NCBI GenBank assembly: GCA_039105265.1
Contig: JAPFFF010000004.1
Span: forward strand, 5,456,001 to 5,520,000
DNA: 64,000 nucleotides
Reading direction: 5' to 3'
Source: Tritrichomonas musculus
Lineage: Eukaryota > Parabasalia > Tritrichomonadida > Tritrichomonadidae
Below the pieces are notes generated by a model. The model saw nothing but the letters and a program-made list of their open reading frames with translations, had not been told where the DNA came from and ran no database searches. Shown one piece after another: positions 20,569 to 30,692 of this stretch. The translations under genes were made by a program, and so were the position numbers. The stretch's first letter is position 1. Every line of letters begins with the position of its first letter.

Positions 20569-22233
20569 TTATTGATTTGTAGTTAGAATTTGGCTGAAAT
20601 TTTCTTCATATATCGCAGCATAATCCTTATGAACAAAATTGGGAACATTTAATTGATCTACGTTTTGAGGAGGAAATATTCCATCAAGGACTGCATCAAC
20701 AACTTTAAAAGATTTACATCCTAAATCCCCTAAAACTTCAACATCTGAACCATTTATTCCAGCTGCCTTTTTGGGATCAACATTTTTTTCAGCCTTTTCA
20801 GCGAAATATGATATAACAATTCCAATAATTGATAAAACTTTTATTACTTTTTTAGCTGTTTCAACATTTTTTTTTGTTCTCATGATAGAAATAACCATTG
20901 TTGCAAAATCATCAATAATGGATGAAATTTTTTCAATGTCACTATCGATAATATCAACGATTCTTTGATCAGCTATATAACGAATCTCCATAATTTGATT
21001 TTTGAAAACACATTCAAATTGTCTTTTATCAGACTCAATTTGGGGTATCAGGAGTGGATTTTGTGACTGCCTGATTATATTTTTTATCGCTTCGTTAGCA
21101 GCTTCTGGAATAATTGTGCTATAATTGGTTAGCAATTTCTTTATCTCTTGGTGCCTTAAATTTGAGTTTTCATTTTGCTTTTTTTTCTTTTGCAGTTCAT
21201 GATATTTGTTTAATAACAATGTTTTAATAATATTAAAATCATGTTTAATATTTTCCCAGCAACATTGCTTCACACTTAGGTCCAATTCATACTTTTCGGA
21301 AAACTCTGAAAAACGATTTAATAAATATTTATAAACTTCCTCCAATAATGTAGGAAAATTATTTATATCTGATTTCTCTATTTCTTTTTTTTTCATACGG
21401 AGATAATTTCTGAGTTCTTCTAAAAGGTCATCTGATAAATATTTTCCTGGAGATGAACCATTGAATGAATTACAAAAAAAGTTACTCTGACAAACAGATG
21501 TTAATTCTTGAAAATAATTACTCAGTTCAAGTGTACTTTTCCATATTTTAGTTGTAGATTTTTTAACAATTTCTTTGAAAAGAATTTTCTTAGTCATTTT
21601 TCTTATTTTTAATTTGGCTTCAGCAGGAGCATCTGGAATCATAACAAATTCAACGTTATCTTCAATTAATTTACTATAGAGTGCTGTTAACATAACTTGA
21701 TTTCTATAGTTAGTTTCGTTTAATGTTTCATATTTTGAGAAATTATAAATCCTAATTATTAATGATGTATCTCTAGCAAAAAACTGAATTGTTTTAAGCA
21801 AATTCGATTGGACTGTTATAGCTGGCTCATTGGTACTATATACCATTACAGAGCTAATTGAAATCAATGGGAAAAGAAAATTAATATTTTGAGATGACTC
21901 TGCAAAACTATTTATACTCTCAGGATCAATTGAAAAAACATGAACGTTATCAGCCAAATTCACTTCACTCATTTCTAAATGAAGCCTATAAATAACATCA
22001 TCCATACGTCCACAATATGAAATGTAAGCACCAATGGTAGTTCTGGAAATAGGATCATTATTTAATTCATGCTTAACTCCCGAAATTTTTTGAGATAAAA
22101 ATGATTTTCCAATCCCAGATTTTCCAATAAAAATAATTATCACGAATGGTTCGCCATTAGTTATATCGTTTAATGTATCTATAAGAATCGGTAATTGAAC
22201 TTTAGAATTCACGACAATTAGTTGAGGTTCCAT
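20569..22233 (-). CDS. GBP/atlastin-like large GTPase with degenerate G3 motif
   Basis: A 554-aa protein. A P-loop GKSGIGKS (37-44) follows a hydrophobic strand. TTIGAYISYCG (from residue 65) matches the switch-I region of the neighbouring GTPase. G3 reads IDPES (102-106), where the partner has VDTEG, and no RD or KD G4 motif is seen (RIYNFSKY at that place). The C-terminal half is helical and ends with a hydrophobic segment at about 463-478 (VIKVLSIIGIVISYF). The layout is that of the dynamin-related GBP/atlastin superfamily: an N-terminal G domain with a helical stalk. It probably binds nucleotide weakly or not at all and may act as a partner. Its start is 166 bases from that of the divergent GTPase gene. 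Confidence 0.72.
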   Translation of the reverse strand: MEPQLIVVNSKVQLPILIDTLNDITNGEPFVIIIFIGKSGIGKSFLSQKISGVKHELNNDPISRTTIGAYISYCGRMDDVIYRLHLEMSEVNLADNVHVFSIDPESINSFAESSQNINFLFPLISISSVMVYSTNEPAITVQSNLLKTIQFFARDTSLIIRIYNFSKYETLNETNYRNQVMLTALYSKLIEDNVEFVMIPDAPAEAKLKIRKMTKKILFKEIVKKSTTKIWKSTLELSNYFQELTSVCQSNFFCNSFNGSSPGKYLSDDLLEELRNYLRMKKKEIEKSDINNFPTLLEEVYKYLLNRFSEFSEKYELDLSVKQCCWENIKHDFNIIKTLLLNKYHELQKKKKQNENSNLRHQEIKKLLTNYSTIIPEAANEAIKNIIRQSQNPLLIPQIESDKRQFECVFKNQIMEIRYIADQRIVDIIDSDIEKISSIIDDFATMVISIMRTKKNVETAKKVIKVLSIIGIVISYFAEKAEKNVDPKKAAGINGSDVEVLGDLGCKSFKVVDAVLDGIFPPQNVDQLNVPNFVHKDYAAIYEENFSQILTTNQ

Positions 22234-22379
22234 TAAAGGATGATTTTGAAAACTTTTTTAAAAATTTGAATGCTTTTTGGCTGGAAAAACATTTTGTGAA
22301 ATAAACTTACTATTTCTAATTCAAAATTTCAATAAAACATTTCATTTTAATTTGAATTAAAAACAATAATCATATGACT

Positions 22380-22385
22380 TCACTT
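22380..22385 (+). promoter_or_regulatory. Initiator-like element (TCACTT)
   Basis: TCACTT lies 15-20 bases upstream of the ATG at 22400 and fits the trichomonad initiator TCA(+1)Y(T/A). It lies in the 166-base region shared by two divergent GTPase genes. Confidence 0.45.
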
Positions 22386-22399
22386 TTAATATAGTCTAT

Positions 22400-24307
22400 A
22401 TGACTTCCAAATTAAAATATTTGATATCCAAACTCAAGTGCAAACTTTATGGTGATAATTTCATTACTAAAGAGTTTTTAATGGAATACATCAATAAAGA
22501 AGTTGGCAATGAACCTTTTATTTTTATAATGGCCATTGGACCATCCCAAAAAGGAAAATCAACATTTGGAAACTGGTTATGCAAAACAAAAGGGGTTGAA
22601 CCACCATTTGCTGTTGGAGAATCAAACAAATCCGTCACTGTTGGTTGTGAAATTGCTTATGCAGGCACTGTTGCTGATATATTGAAAAAAACAAAATGCA
22701 CTAGTGAACAATTTAACAGTGAAACCTTAGAAAGTAAGCTTCATGTTTTCATGGTTGACACCGAAGGAATTCAATCAACAAGATCTGATGATCAAATAGC
22801 AGCATTTGTGCTTCCATTAATTGATGTTTCAGCCAAGCTAATTTACTTTTCTGAAATTGATCCTGATGTGACTAAAACCAAATTCCTTGAAATGTGTCAA
22901 AAGATTTCAAGCATCATGGGTAAAAAAGAAATGAGCAGTGGCAAATCAATGTTCGATAATAAATTGATTTTTAGGGTTAAAGATTATCCAAAACTGGTTC
23001 TTGAAAAAAAATATAATGATGAAGAAGAAGAGGAGAATGATAAATCACCAAATTATGTACCTCAATATGATTTACAAACATCGATCCAAAAATGTTTAAC
23101 TAGTGATATAGCTGCTTTTATGCAAGGACAAGGAACTGAACAAAGAGGAAGAACCCCAATTCCAATCGTATTTGCTCCTGGAGGACCAGGAAAACCTGGT
23201 GATCCATATACAAAGGAATTTAATCAGCATCTTCTTCAACTTATTTTTTCATCGATAAATCCAGATTTCGTCTTTACGAAAAATACATTTTGTCAAAAGT
23301 TTTATTATCTTGCAGACGAATATGCCAAACAAAAAGGATTGATAATCGCATATTTGCATGCATTTGATTTTAAAGAAGTAGATTTGAATCGTAAAATTGA
23401 TGAAATTTGTCAAAACATTACTGATTATTTCAATGAAATCAAGTCCTCGAATTCAGAAGGAAGAGAAATAGAATTTAATCCAATTAAAACTTTTCATGAT
23501 AAATATGATCAATTTGTAAAAGAACTTGACTTTCACAATGACAAATTAATTACCAAAGGAAGAAATTTGATAGAACATCGATACACAATGGAAAAAGAAG
23601 TTGCAAAAAAAAAATTTGAAATAATAAGAATTTTAATACGAAAACAAAATGAAGCAAAAAATATTACTGAAATGAGAATGAATTCATTGAAATGTTTATC
23701 AGATGATATTACAAATGAAGTCAGTGGTGCTGTAAGTACTTTTTTCCAAGATTTTAAAAAATCTTACGTGAAATTTTCTCAAAAAGAAGAGATTAGAGTG
23801 AATAGTAATCTTAAAAAATCAAAAATAAATTGTATCAAAAGTTTAAATGCTCAAAGAAAAATATTACAAAAAGATCTTTCTCAAAAGGTTGATGATGATA
23901 TTGAACAAATGTTCCAATATCTAAATGATTGGAAAAAATGGCTTCCATTCCAAAATTCTTCTCGTTTCATGCTTTTTATTGCTCGAACTTTTCATAATAG
24001 TGATAAAGATACAGAAGAAAAATGTATTCCAAGACATCCAGGTATGATAGGTAGATTCAAAAAAGAATGGAATGATAATGAAGAACGTTGCAGAGGCATC
24101 ATAATTGAAAACCGAAAATATGACATTCTTTTGCAAGAACTTGTCATTGAAATTTCTCAAAAAGAAAAAGAAGAAGAATTAAAAAATGAAAATCCAAATG
24201 AAATTATTGAACATCTTGCCAGAGTTGCAAATGGAGGCAATTTACTGAACACACATACAAGTAAGATTGATATTGATGTGCCGAGATCTATAAGTGATTT
24301 TACTTAA
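22400..24307 (+). CDS. GBP/atlastin-like large GTPase
   Basis: A 635-aa protein. It has a P-loop GPSQKGKST (47-55), a switch-I-like SNKSVTVG with Thr80, a G3 motif DTEG (120-123) as in guanylate-binding proteins, and a G4-like RVKD (192-195), close to the (V/L)RD of GBP/atlastin proteins. An acidic insert (about 206-212) and a Gly/Pro loop (PGGPGKPGDP) follow. The second half is long-helical, as in the GBP stalk. No strong membrane segment or CaaX box is present. It is paralogous to the divergent gene: EPF-x-x-I before the P-loop, T-V/I-G at switch I and HVF before G3 are shared. GBPs act in membrane remodelling and cell-autonomous defence, but the role here is unknown. Confidence 0.8.
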   Translation: MTSKLKYLISKLKCKLYGDNFITKEFLMEYINKEVGNEPFIFIMAIGPSQKGKSTFGNWLCKTKGVEPPFAVGESNKSVTVGCEIAYAGTVADILKKTKCTSEQFNSETLESKLHVFMVDTEGIQSTRSDDQIAAFVLPLIDVSAKLIYFSEIDPDVTKTKFLEMCQKISSIMGKKEMSSGKSMFDNKLIFRVKDYPKLVLEKKYNDEEEEENDKSPNYVPQYDLQTSIQKCLTSDIAAFMQGQGTEQRGRTPIPIVFAPGGPGKPGDPYTKEFNQHLLQLIFSSINPDFVFTKNTFCQKFYYLADEYAKQKGLIIAYLHAFDFKEVDLNRKIDEICQNITDYFNEIKSSNSEGREIEFNPIKTFHDKYDQFVKELDFHNDKLITKGRNLIEHRYTMEKEVAKKKFEIIRILIRKQNEAKNITEMRMNSLKCLSDDITNEVSGAVSTFFQDFKKSYVKFSQKEEIRVNSNLKKSKINCIKSLNAQRKILQKDLSQKVDDDIEQMFQYLNDWKKWLPFQNSSRFMLFIARTFHNSDKDTEEKCIPRHPGMIGRFKKEWNDNEERCRGIIIENRKYDILLQELVIEISQKEKEEELKNENPNEIIEHLARVANGGNLLNTHTSKIDIDVPRSISDFT

Positions 24308-24955
24308 AAATTATTAAGTAAAATTATACTCACTTTAATTATTAAATACTAGCAATATATTAAAATTAACAAAGAATTTTTTTTTGTCTTGCTTTTTTAA
24401 CAATTTTAGAAATTCTCTACAGTCATTAATAAAATTCTGAGCTGTAAATTTAAAAAAAAATTTTAAAAAAATTTTTTAATTTTCCATTTTTCTTCGTATA
24501 GAAAGATTTAAACTATAAATGAAATGTATCAATATATTAAGCATTTGATAAATAATATATATAAATATAAAATAGTCATAAAAATTGTAATTTGCGTATT
24601 TTTTCTATTAAAGATGATGAAAAAACAAAATCAAAATATTTGATCATATCATACATTAACTTAAAACTAAATTGTAAAAATGACTTTTATATATAGTACT
24701 TCATAACAAATGATAGTAAAAGTGTGGTTAACCGTATTAACATTTAGGAGAAAAATGCTATAACTCCTGTCATAGTTATTATATGAAAACTATATACCAG
24801 CAATTATATCTATTGGTATTCAATTAAAAAAAAAAGCATTAAAAATATCTTTCAGAAATCAGAAATCAAGAAAAAGCCCCCTCTTTGCAGTTAATTGCTC
24901 TCAATGAATTTTTTTTTGAAATCATCACTTTATTATAAATAAAGAAACAGATCTT
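24308..24955. other. Gene-free AT-rich stretch
   Basis: About 650 bases downstream of the GTPase gene, up to the second copy of the segmental duplication. No gene or repeat is recognised. Confidence 0.4.
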
Positions 24956-26073
24956 AGAGATTTGTCATGAATCATCATTGAATTTGCTGTTATATTCAAA
25001 TCTTTAACATTTATTATTGTGAAAAAACTTAAAATTTCAAAAAAATTCAATTCGATAATTTGTCACGAATCATCACTGAATTTGTTGTAACCATATCTTT
25101 GTGATTTTTTTTTAAAACATATCTTTTAAAACATTTATGATGCATGTTATGGATATGATGAGTTTGTAAATCCAAATTATCAAAGCTCAAGTATTTATTC
25201 AAAACTTCTTGAGATGAGTTATAGATCACGTGATCTAATTTATTAAAAATGGATTCAAAATTAGGGAAGAGAGCATCAAGCAAACAAACAAACAAAAAAG
25301 TGCGATTTTAAATCATAATTTGGAAAAGACAGATCATCCTATTAAGAGGATAAAAAGAGTGAAATATAAACTTTGGAAAATCAGAAAAAGACCGTTTTTA
25401 AGTATTTCATGAAATAAAGAATACATATATTAATGACCAAAAGAAAAACCTATTTATAATGAACCAGATACTCATAGAATGGATGCTTATTTCAAAAAAA
25501 AAAAAAAAAAAAAAAAATTGTAAGATAGGAAAGTCAAAAAACAATATTGAAAATTTTAATTTCTATACAACACATCATCATTATCCTATACTTTTATAAC
25601 CAAATCGATGCAATTGAAAAAAGATCCAAAAAATGTAACATTTTGCAAACATATGTATCGAAAATTTGCATCATTTGATATATTTTCATGAAAACAAATC
25701 ATAGAATTCATTAGACACGATGATTTGTTTTTATATATATATTCTCTGATGTTTATGAAAACTAATAATATATGAAATATGTATAAATCTATTTTATTGA
25801 ATGAAAAAAATTCAATTTATTTCTTTTTCAAAAAACGTGAAAAATTTATAAAAATTGAAAAAGAGACTGCTCCCTTAAAAAACTCATATTTTCTTCAATT
25901 ATGAGTATTTGCTGATAATCAGAACTAGATGGAATATATATAGACTACTTTAAAATAAATTATATTGACTGATATTATTAGGAGCAACACCCTATTAACC
26001 AAAAAATTGATATCATAAAACTGACACTTTTTTATTTTTCTAACATATGAAGGAAATATGATATAATAATTAA

Positions 26074-26313
26074 GGTACAAATCCAGTACGTTATTTTTTG
26101 AATAGGAGAACGTTTATTATTTGAATAGTTGCATGTTTATGAAAAAGTTTAAATTGACTAGGTTTGTTTTTGTCACTTATTTTACAGTTTAAATAAACAT
26201 TATGACATGTTATATGAAATGGATGAAAATAATCGTTTTTTATTTAACATGTTATCTTATTCTTTGAGAATGTCAAAAAAAATTGCGGTTACTAAACGTA
26301 CTGGATTTGTACC
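26074..26313. mobile_element. piggyBac-like MITE with TTAA target duplication
   Basis: A 240-bp element bounded by perfect 19-bp terminal inverted repeats (GGTACAAATCCAGTACGTT at the left end and its reverse complement at the right end), with TTAA directly outside each end (26070-26073 and 26314-26317). TTAA duplication is the hallmark of piggyBac transposition. No coding capacity is present, so it is non-autonomous. It is absent at the matching place of copy A of the duplication, so it inserted after the duplication or was lost from copy A. Confidence 0.85.
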
Positions 26314-26475
26314 TTAAAAAATACTTTTTTTTTTTTTTTCATTTTGATAGAAATAAATTATTTCAAATAATAGATGTTTCAATATTACATCATGCTGAAA
26401 CAATAAAATATCGACTTGTTTAAAAGAATTATATCTGCAAATAAGAGTTTTTCTTAATGTCTTTATTCGAAAATC

Positions 26476-26513
<38 letters not shown>

Positions 26514-26747
26514 AATTGAAAAGAAATCGTGACAAAAACTTAAGCAGATGTATTTTCTAAAAATATAATTAAATAAAAAATTATGATGTTTTCCACCATA
26601 AGTGCAATTTAAATATATACTATTTATATAAATATAAATATCATACATAAACTAATTCAAAAAGAAAACAAACAAACAAACAAAAAAATAAGGACAAAAG
26701 ATTATAGAGCAGTATTTATAAATTGATTTATAATTTCAATGGAGAAT

Positions 26748-26966
26748 TTAGCATAAACTATAAGTCCAAGTAAATTTTGGAATGGTTTTTAGCACATGTA
26801 TTTTGAGTTTTCGTTTCTCATCCTTTGCTCGATCACAAATACTGATTGCTTTATCGACACCTTGTGGAAAGATATCACCATTCTGACTCCTATGATAAAT
26901 AAGTGCTATTTCTTTTGAAATTTCATCAGGAGTCGATGCATAGAAGTCTTGTTGTCCTAAATTCAT
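26748..26966 (-). CDS. Small protein of an unrecognised family (duplicate 2)
   Basis: A 72-aa protein from the ATG of MNLGQQDF. It is identical in sequence to the product of 19367-19585, with one synonymous base difference noticed (gcc/gca alanine codon). It lies at the right end of copy B of the segmental duplication. See the homologous 96-aa protein at 19696-19986 for the shared motifs (PQG, K-T-x-P-K-x-T-W). Whether both duplicates are expressed cannot be judged: both keep the same upstream sequence only up to about 28 bases before the start. Confidence 0.6.
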   Translation of the reverse strand: MNLGQQDFYASTPDEISKEIALIYHRSQNGDIFPQGVDKAISICDRAKDEKRKLKIHVLKTIPKFTWTYSLC

Positions 26967-26994
26967 TATCAAAATATAATGAATGATTCTTTAT

Positions 26995-28487
26995 TGATGA
27001 TATCCTCATATATATAAGTAATATAAGCAAAATAATTATTGAAGAAACATTTAGATTATATCTAACTCAATTAAAAGCAAAGCTTTGATGTGAAAAATAA
27101 TAAAGACAATTCTCAAAAAAACATTTCGTTTTAATAATCAAGATGAGCATGCCTTCTTAAAAGTAAAATAATAAAAATATTAGCCTTGAATATGAAAATA
27201 GAGAAATATGATTTAAGCTTAATAATCCAAATAATTTTTGAACTTTTACGATCATTTTTGAAAAATTTTGAAATTTGTGAAAATGAATGAATATTTATAT
27301 GTTGAAAAGGAAATGGTTCACAGAAATAACTCAGTTTTATGCTCAATGCTTGATAATAATATGTCAATGAATATAAAAGAGTTTCAACATATAAATGGGA
27401 AATATTTTTGAGCATTTCAAAAATATGATATTTTGGTAAAAAATTAAAATCAAAATAAATGCTAGTCATGATTCTTGCCAATTATTGATCATTGATATTA
27501 TATGTATTGATATATATCTAAAATGATCAAAAAAACTAATATAATAAAAGTTTTATCCCAAAATATTCGTTTATAAACACTGGACGTTTATTTTTATCCA
27601 AATCATGATCTCATTGATATCTTGGTATATGAATGATATTTTTATAATAATACAAGTTATTAAAAGATGATGGATGATTTCAACAGTAAAAAGATGGCTA
27701 AGGATGAAATATTATATAAGATTTAGCATTTTATTTCAAGTTCATTTTTAAAAAAGTTTTATCTAAGTTTTCATAATATAGTTTTTCGATTCACCAAGTT
27801 ATAAATATTTTGTATACTGTATTAATTAAGATAATCATGGTAGAATTCATCTGAACTAATTAAAAAATAGATTATAGGCTTTAAAAAAAATCCATAATTT
27901 TGAAAGTACATTAAAAATCAAAATTTCGATTTTTCTCAAAAATGTTAGCATAAAGTGTTATAATTTTACTTTTGTTTATTATGCAATAATATATATAGAA
28001 GCGATATATATGATTCAATATGGAAATAATAATCCAAATAATCCGATATTTCGATTTTATTTTTTCATCTTCAGCAATAGAAAAAATGCTAAAATTTCAA
28101 TTTTTGGTTCGAATACTATATTTGTTTATATCAACTATTAAGTGCTTAACATATTGATATATTTCATTTATTACCAAAGTCTTTGTATCTAAAGAAAAAT
28201 AAATAAAAAATTTTAAAAAATTTCCGATAACATTTAAATCCATTTTCACATTTGAATCCTTTTCTGTACTACAAAAGCTATACAAATATTAAAACAGTTC
28301 AGTGTTAATAATAATTTGTTGATATATTAATGGAAGAATGGTATAAAGGTGGCTCTTTCTTATTTTTTTTTTTTTTTTTTTTGGAAGAACATTTATATAG
28401 AAAATTTCGTGCCATGGCATATTTGTTATTCAAAATTAAATTCATAGAAAATTTTCCATATTTTTTAGCATCATTTTTCATTTTGAA
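26995..28487. other. Gene-free AT-rich stretch
   Basis: About 1.5 kb between the duplication and the BTB-like gene. The open frames here are short and AT-driven. A run of about 18 T occurs near 28364. No gene is supported. Confidence 0.4.
28478..28483 (+). promoter_or_regulatory. Initiator-like element (TCATTT, overlapping pair)
   Basis: Two TCATTT sites (28471-28476 and 28478-28483) lie 5-17 bases upstream of the ATG at 28488, matching the trichomonad initiator consensus and its usual spacing. Confidence 0.5.
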
Positions 28488-29843
28488 ATGGAAAGTAAAG
28501 TAATCCTGCTTAATACAAATGTTATTAGAGATATCCATTTCCAACATTATAAAAAAGATTTCACATTTATAGTTGATGGGAAAAAATATCAACTCAGCCG
28601 TTTTGAAGCAGATTTGCTCTCACCTACAATTAGACTCTTGCATGCCATCGACAAAACAGTGGATTATTTTTATATTGACACGCACAACGATTTTCCAAAC
28701 TGCAAATTTACTGACTTCCTTTCATTACTTTCTTTCACTAGCCAAACATATGATCTCCAAAAGCAGTATTATTTCAAAAGAATTTTTTCACTTCTTGGCA
28801 ATGATCAAGAAAGCAATAGAATTAATGTCAAATACATGGACACGATAACAACTGATAATGTAATTGATATAATTCAGAATAAACCAAATTTTTTCTATCA
28901 AAACGAATTTACGGAAGAAATCATTGATTTTATTTCTGTTAATTTCACTGAAATTGACCAAAACAAACTTAAAACACTTGATGTCGACATTCTCGAGATG
29001 ATCTTGAAAAACGACAATCTTCAAATTTATGATGAAGATTATTTATTAGAATTCATAATGAATGTTTACAGATGGAATCCAAAGGCAACAATTTTGCTAG
29101 AAAACGTTTATTTCACCAATTTAAGTTCTGAAAAATTTGTGAATTTTATGAATAATTTTGATTTCAATGATTTTACATCTGAAACCTGGAAACTGGTTAG
29201 AGAAAAGATATTTAATCAACATGACGAATATAATAAACCAAAAATGTCAAGATATCAGAAATCTTTTGTTTTCACAAAAAAGAATGGATTGAATGGAATA
29301 ATTAAATATCTCTCTGAAAAAGTGGAAGGTAATATTCATTATAAAAATCTGATCAATATTTCATCATCAAGTAACCAAATTATCAATGGAAACGAATATT
29401 CACCAAGTTCTTTGTGTGATTTTAACGATTTGAGTGATAATTCAATGTGGTCACCAAATAACCAAAAAAATGCTTTCCTAATTTACGATTTCAAAACAAG
29501 GAAAATCAAATTAACCGATTATACATTCCATACACCAACAACTGATACTCGCGATTATCCAAAATCTTGGATTATTGAAGGCTCAAATGATTCAAAAAAC
29601 TGGGATAAAATTGATGAAAGAAAAGATGAGTCAGTTATGAATGATTTCAATATTTGTCATACTTTTCATTGCCAAAATCCAAAAGAAGAGCCATATCGTT
29701 ATATAAGAATTACATCAACTGGACCTTGCTGGAACAAATCTTCACGTTTTTATTTCGATCTTTCAGCTGTTGAGTTTTTCGGTACACTTGTTAAGAACTA
29801 TATACAGGAAAAGAAGAGAAAATCTTTCTTCTCATTTTTCTGA
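28488..29843 (+). CDS. BTB-like protein with C-terminal F5/8-type C (discoidin-like) domain
   Basis: A 451-aa protein. Residues about 20-110 (DFTFIVDGKKYQLSRFEADLL and what follows) resemble a divergent BTB/POZ domain: the F-x-V-x-x-x-x-Y strand pair followed by helices. Residues about 300-435 carry the hallmarks of an F5/8-type C galactose-binding-like domain: SLCDFNDLSDNSMW, an IYDFKTRKIKLTDYT strand, PKSWIIEGSNDSKNWDKID, RYIRITSTG and a final LSAVEFFG. This pairing is common in trichomonad genomes. There is no signal peptide or membrane segment, so the domain probably acts in the cytoplasm, possibly as a binding module for a BTB-scaffolded complex (inference). The C-terminus is Lys/Phe-rich. 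Confidence 0.78.
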   Translation: MESKVILLNTNVIRDIHFQHYKKDFTFIVDGKKYQLSRFEADLLSPTIRLLHAIDKTVDYFYIDTHNDFPNCKFTDFLSLLSFTSQTYDLQKQYYFKRIFSLLGNDQESNRINVKYMDTITTDNVIDIIQNKPNFFYQNEFTEEIIDFISVNFTEIDQNKLKTLDVDILEMILKNDNLQIYDEDYLLEFIMNVYRWNPKATILLENVYFTNLSSEKFVNFMNNFDFNDFTSETWKLVREKIFNQHDEYNKPKMSRYQKSFVFTKKNGLNGIIKYLSEKVEGNIHYKNLINISSSSNQIINGNEYSPSSLCDFNDLSDNSMWSPNNQKNAFLIYDFKTRKIKLTDYTFHTPTTDTRDYPKSWIIEGSNDSKNWDKIDERKDESVMNDFNICHTFHCQNPKEEPYRYIRITSTGPCWNKSSRFYFDLSAVEFFGTLVKNYIQEKKRKSFFSFF

Positions 29844-30177
29844 AAAATTTAATGAGTAAAAACTTCCTTGATACTTGAAAAAGCACTTTTTTAAATTCTT
29901 TTAATTGATCAATGGTAATCAAGAATTGAGTCTTTGGATAATAATTTTTTTTGATAATAATGTTTTCAATGCCTTTTTATCATACATCTCAGTTAATCTC
30001 AATTGATTTCATCTTTCTCATTCAATCTCATTTTATATCATCAAATTTCTTTTGCCCAATTCAATATCTCACCTTCCTCATTTGTTTTATATTATTATTT
30101 ATCCTACTTTTACTCATCTTATTCCAATTCCCAATTTTTTTATCTCATTCATCTTTGTAATTAGAAGCTATCCATAA
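29844..30177. other. AT-rich intergenic stretch
   Basis: About 330 bases between the BTB-like gene and a frameshifted relic on the other strand. It is rich in T and CTCATT-like runs. No gene is supported. Confidence 0.4.
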
Positions 30178-30692
30178 TTATAATGAATGTGATAATTCTC
30201 TAAAACAAAAACTTGATATTATCATTTCAATAAGATCTGTTGCCAATGAAAACATTTTCAAACAATCTTTTGAAATGAATATAGAAAACGATTTTGTTGA
30301 ACCAACTTTCTGAAATGTTCTTATTAAAATGATTGATTCAAAAATAATAGAACCAGCGTTATTTCCAGTATTAAATAATTGCTTCATAAAACAAACAAAC
30401 AAAATTTCAGCTTCTTCATCAGAAGAATCATAAAATTTTCTTCGTCGTCGTCAATTTTTATAAAAAAAGGATCTGTTTTGCCATTTTCTTCTTCTTCAAT
30501 TTCTTTAGCATTTTTAACATCTGATTTTCTAAATTCTCCTTCGCTTTCTTCATTGTATGAATTATATACTTGTTGATGAATGTTTTTATATTTGCATGAA
30601 GTAATTAAATATAAAGATTTTATAATGATTATAATTGCGACACAAATTACAATAATAATAATTATCATCTTCGTTTTTTGAAATGATATCAT
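30178..30692 (-). pseudogene. Small membrane protein gene with a probable frameshift
   Basis: The minus-strand frame from 30692 encodes an N-terminal hydrophobic segment (MIIIIIVICVAIIIIIKSLYLI), then a charged region ending IDDDEEN. From there an acidic continuation (YDSSDEEAEILFVCFMKQLF) is found in another frame and runs to 30178. The switch point lies in a short A/T run, so a one-step frameshift is the simplest reading. The shape, one membrane helix plus a charged tail, resembles tails of trichomonad surface proteins, but no ectodomain is present. It could also be two unrelated short frames. Confidence 0.35.

Larger units (their letters stand above)
24956..26994. repeat. Segmental duplication, copy B
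   Basis: The direct counterpart of 17664-19612. The order of the blocks is kept. Copy B holds its own unique piece at about 25255-25605, and a 240-bp piggyBac-like MITE at 26074-26313 that copy A lacks. The last 650 bases are nearly identical to copy A. The two copies bracket the two GTPase genes and the single-copy small-protein gene. Confidence 0.9.

Noticed and set aside
28305-28592. A minus-strand frame overlapping the start of the BTB-like gene
   Set aside because: It is antisense to a well-supported gene and contains a poly-Lys run from a poly-T tract.
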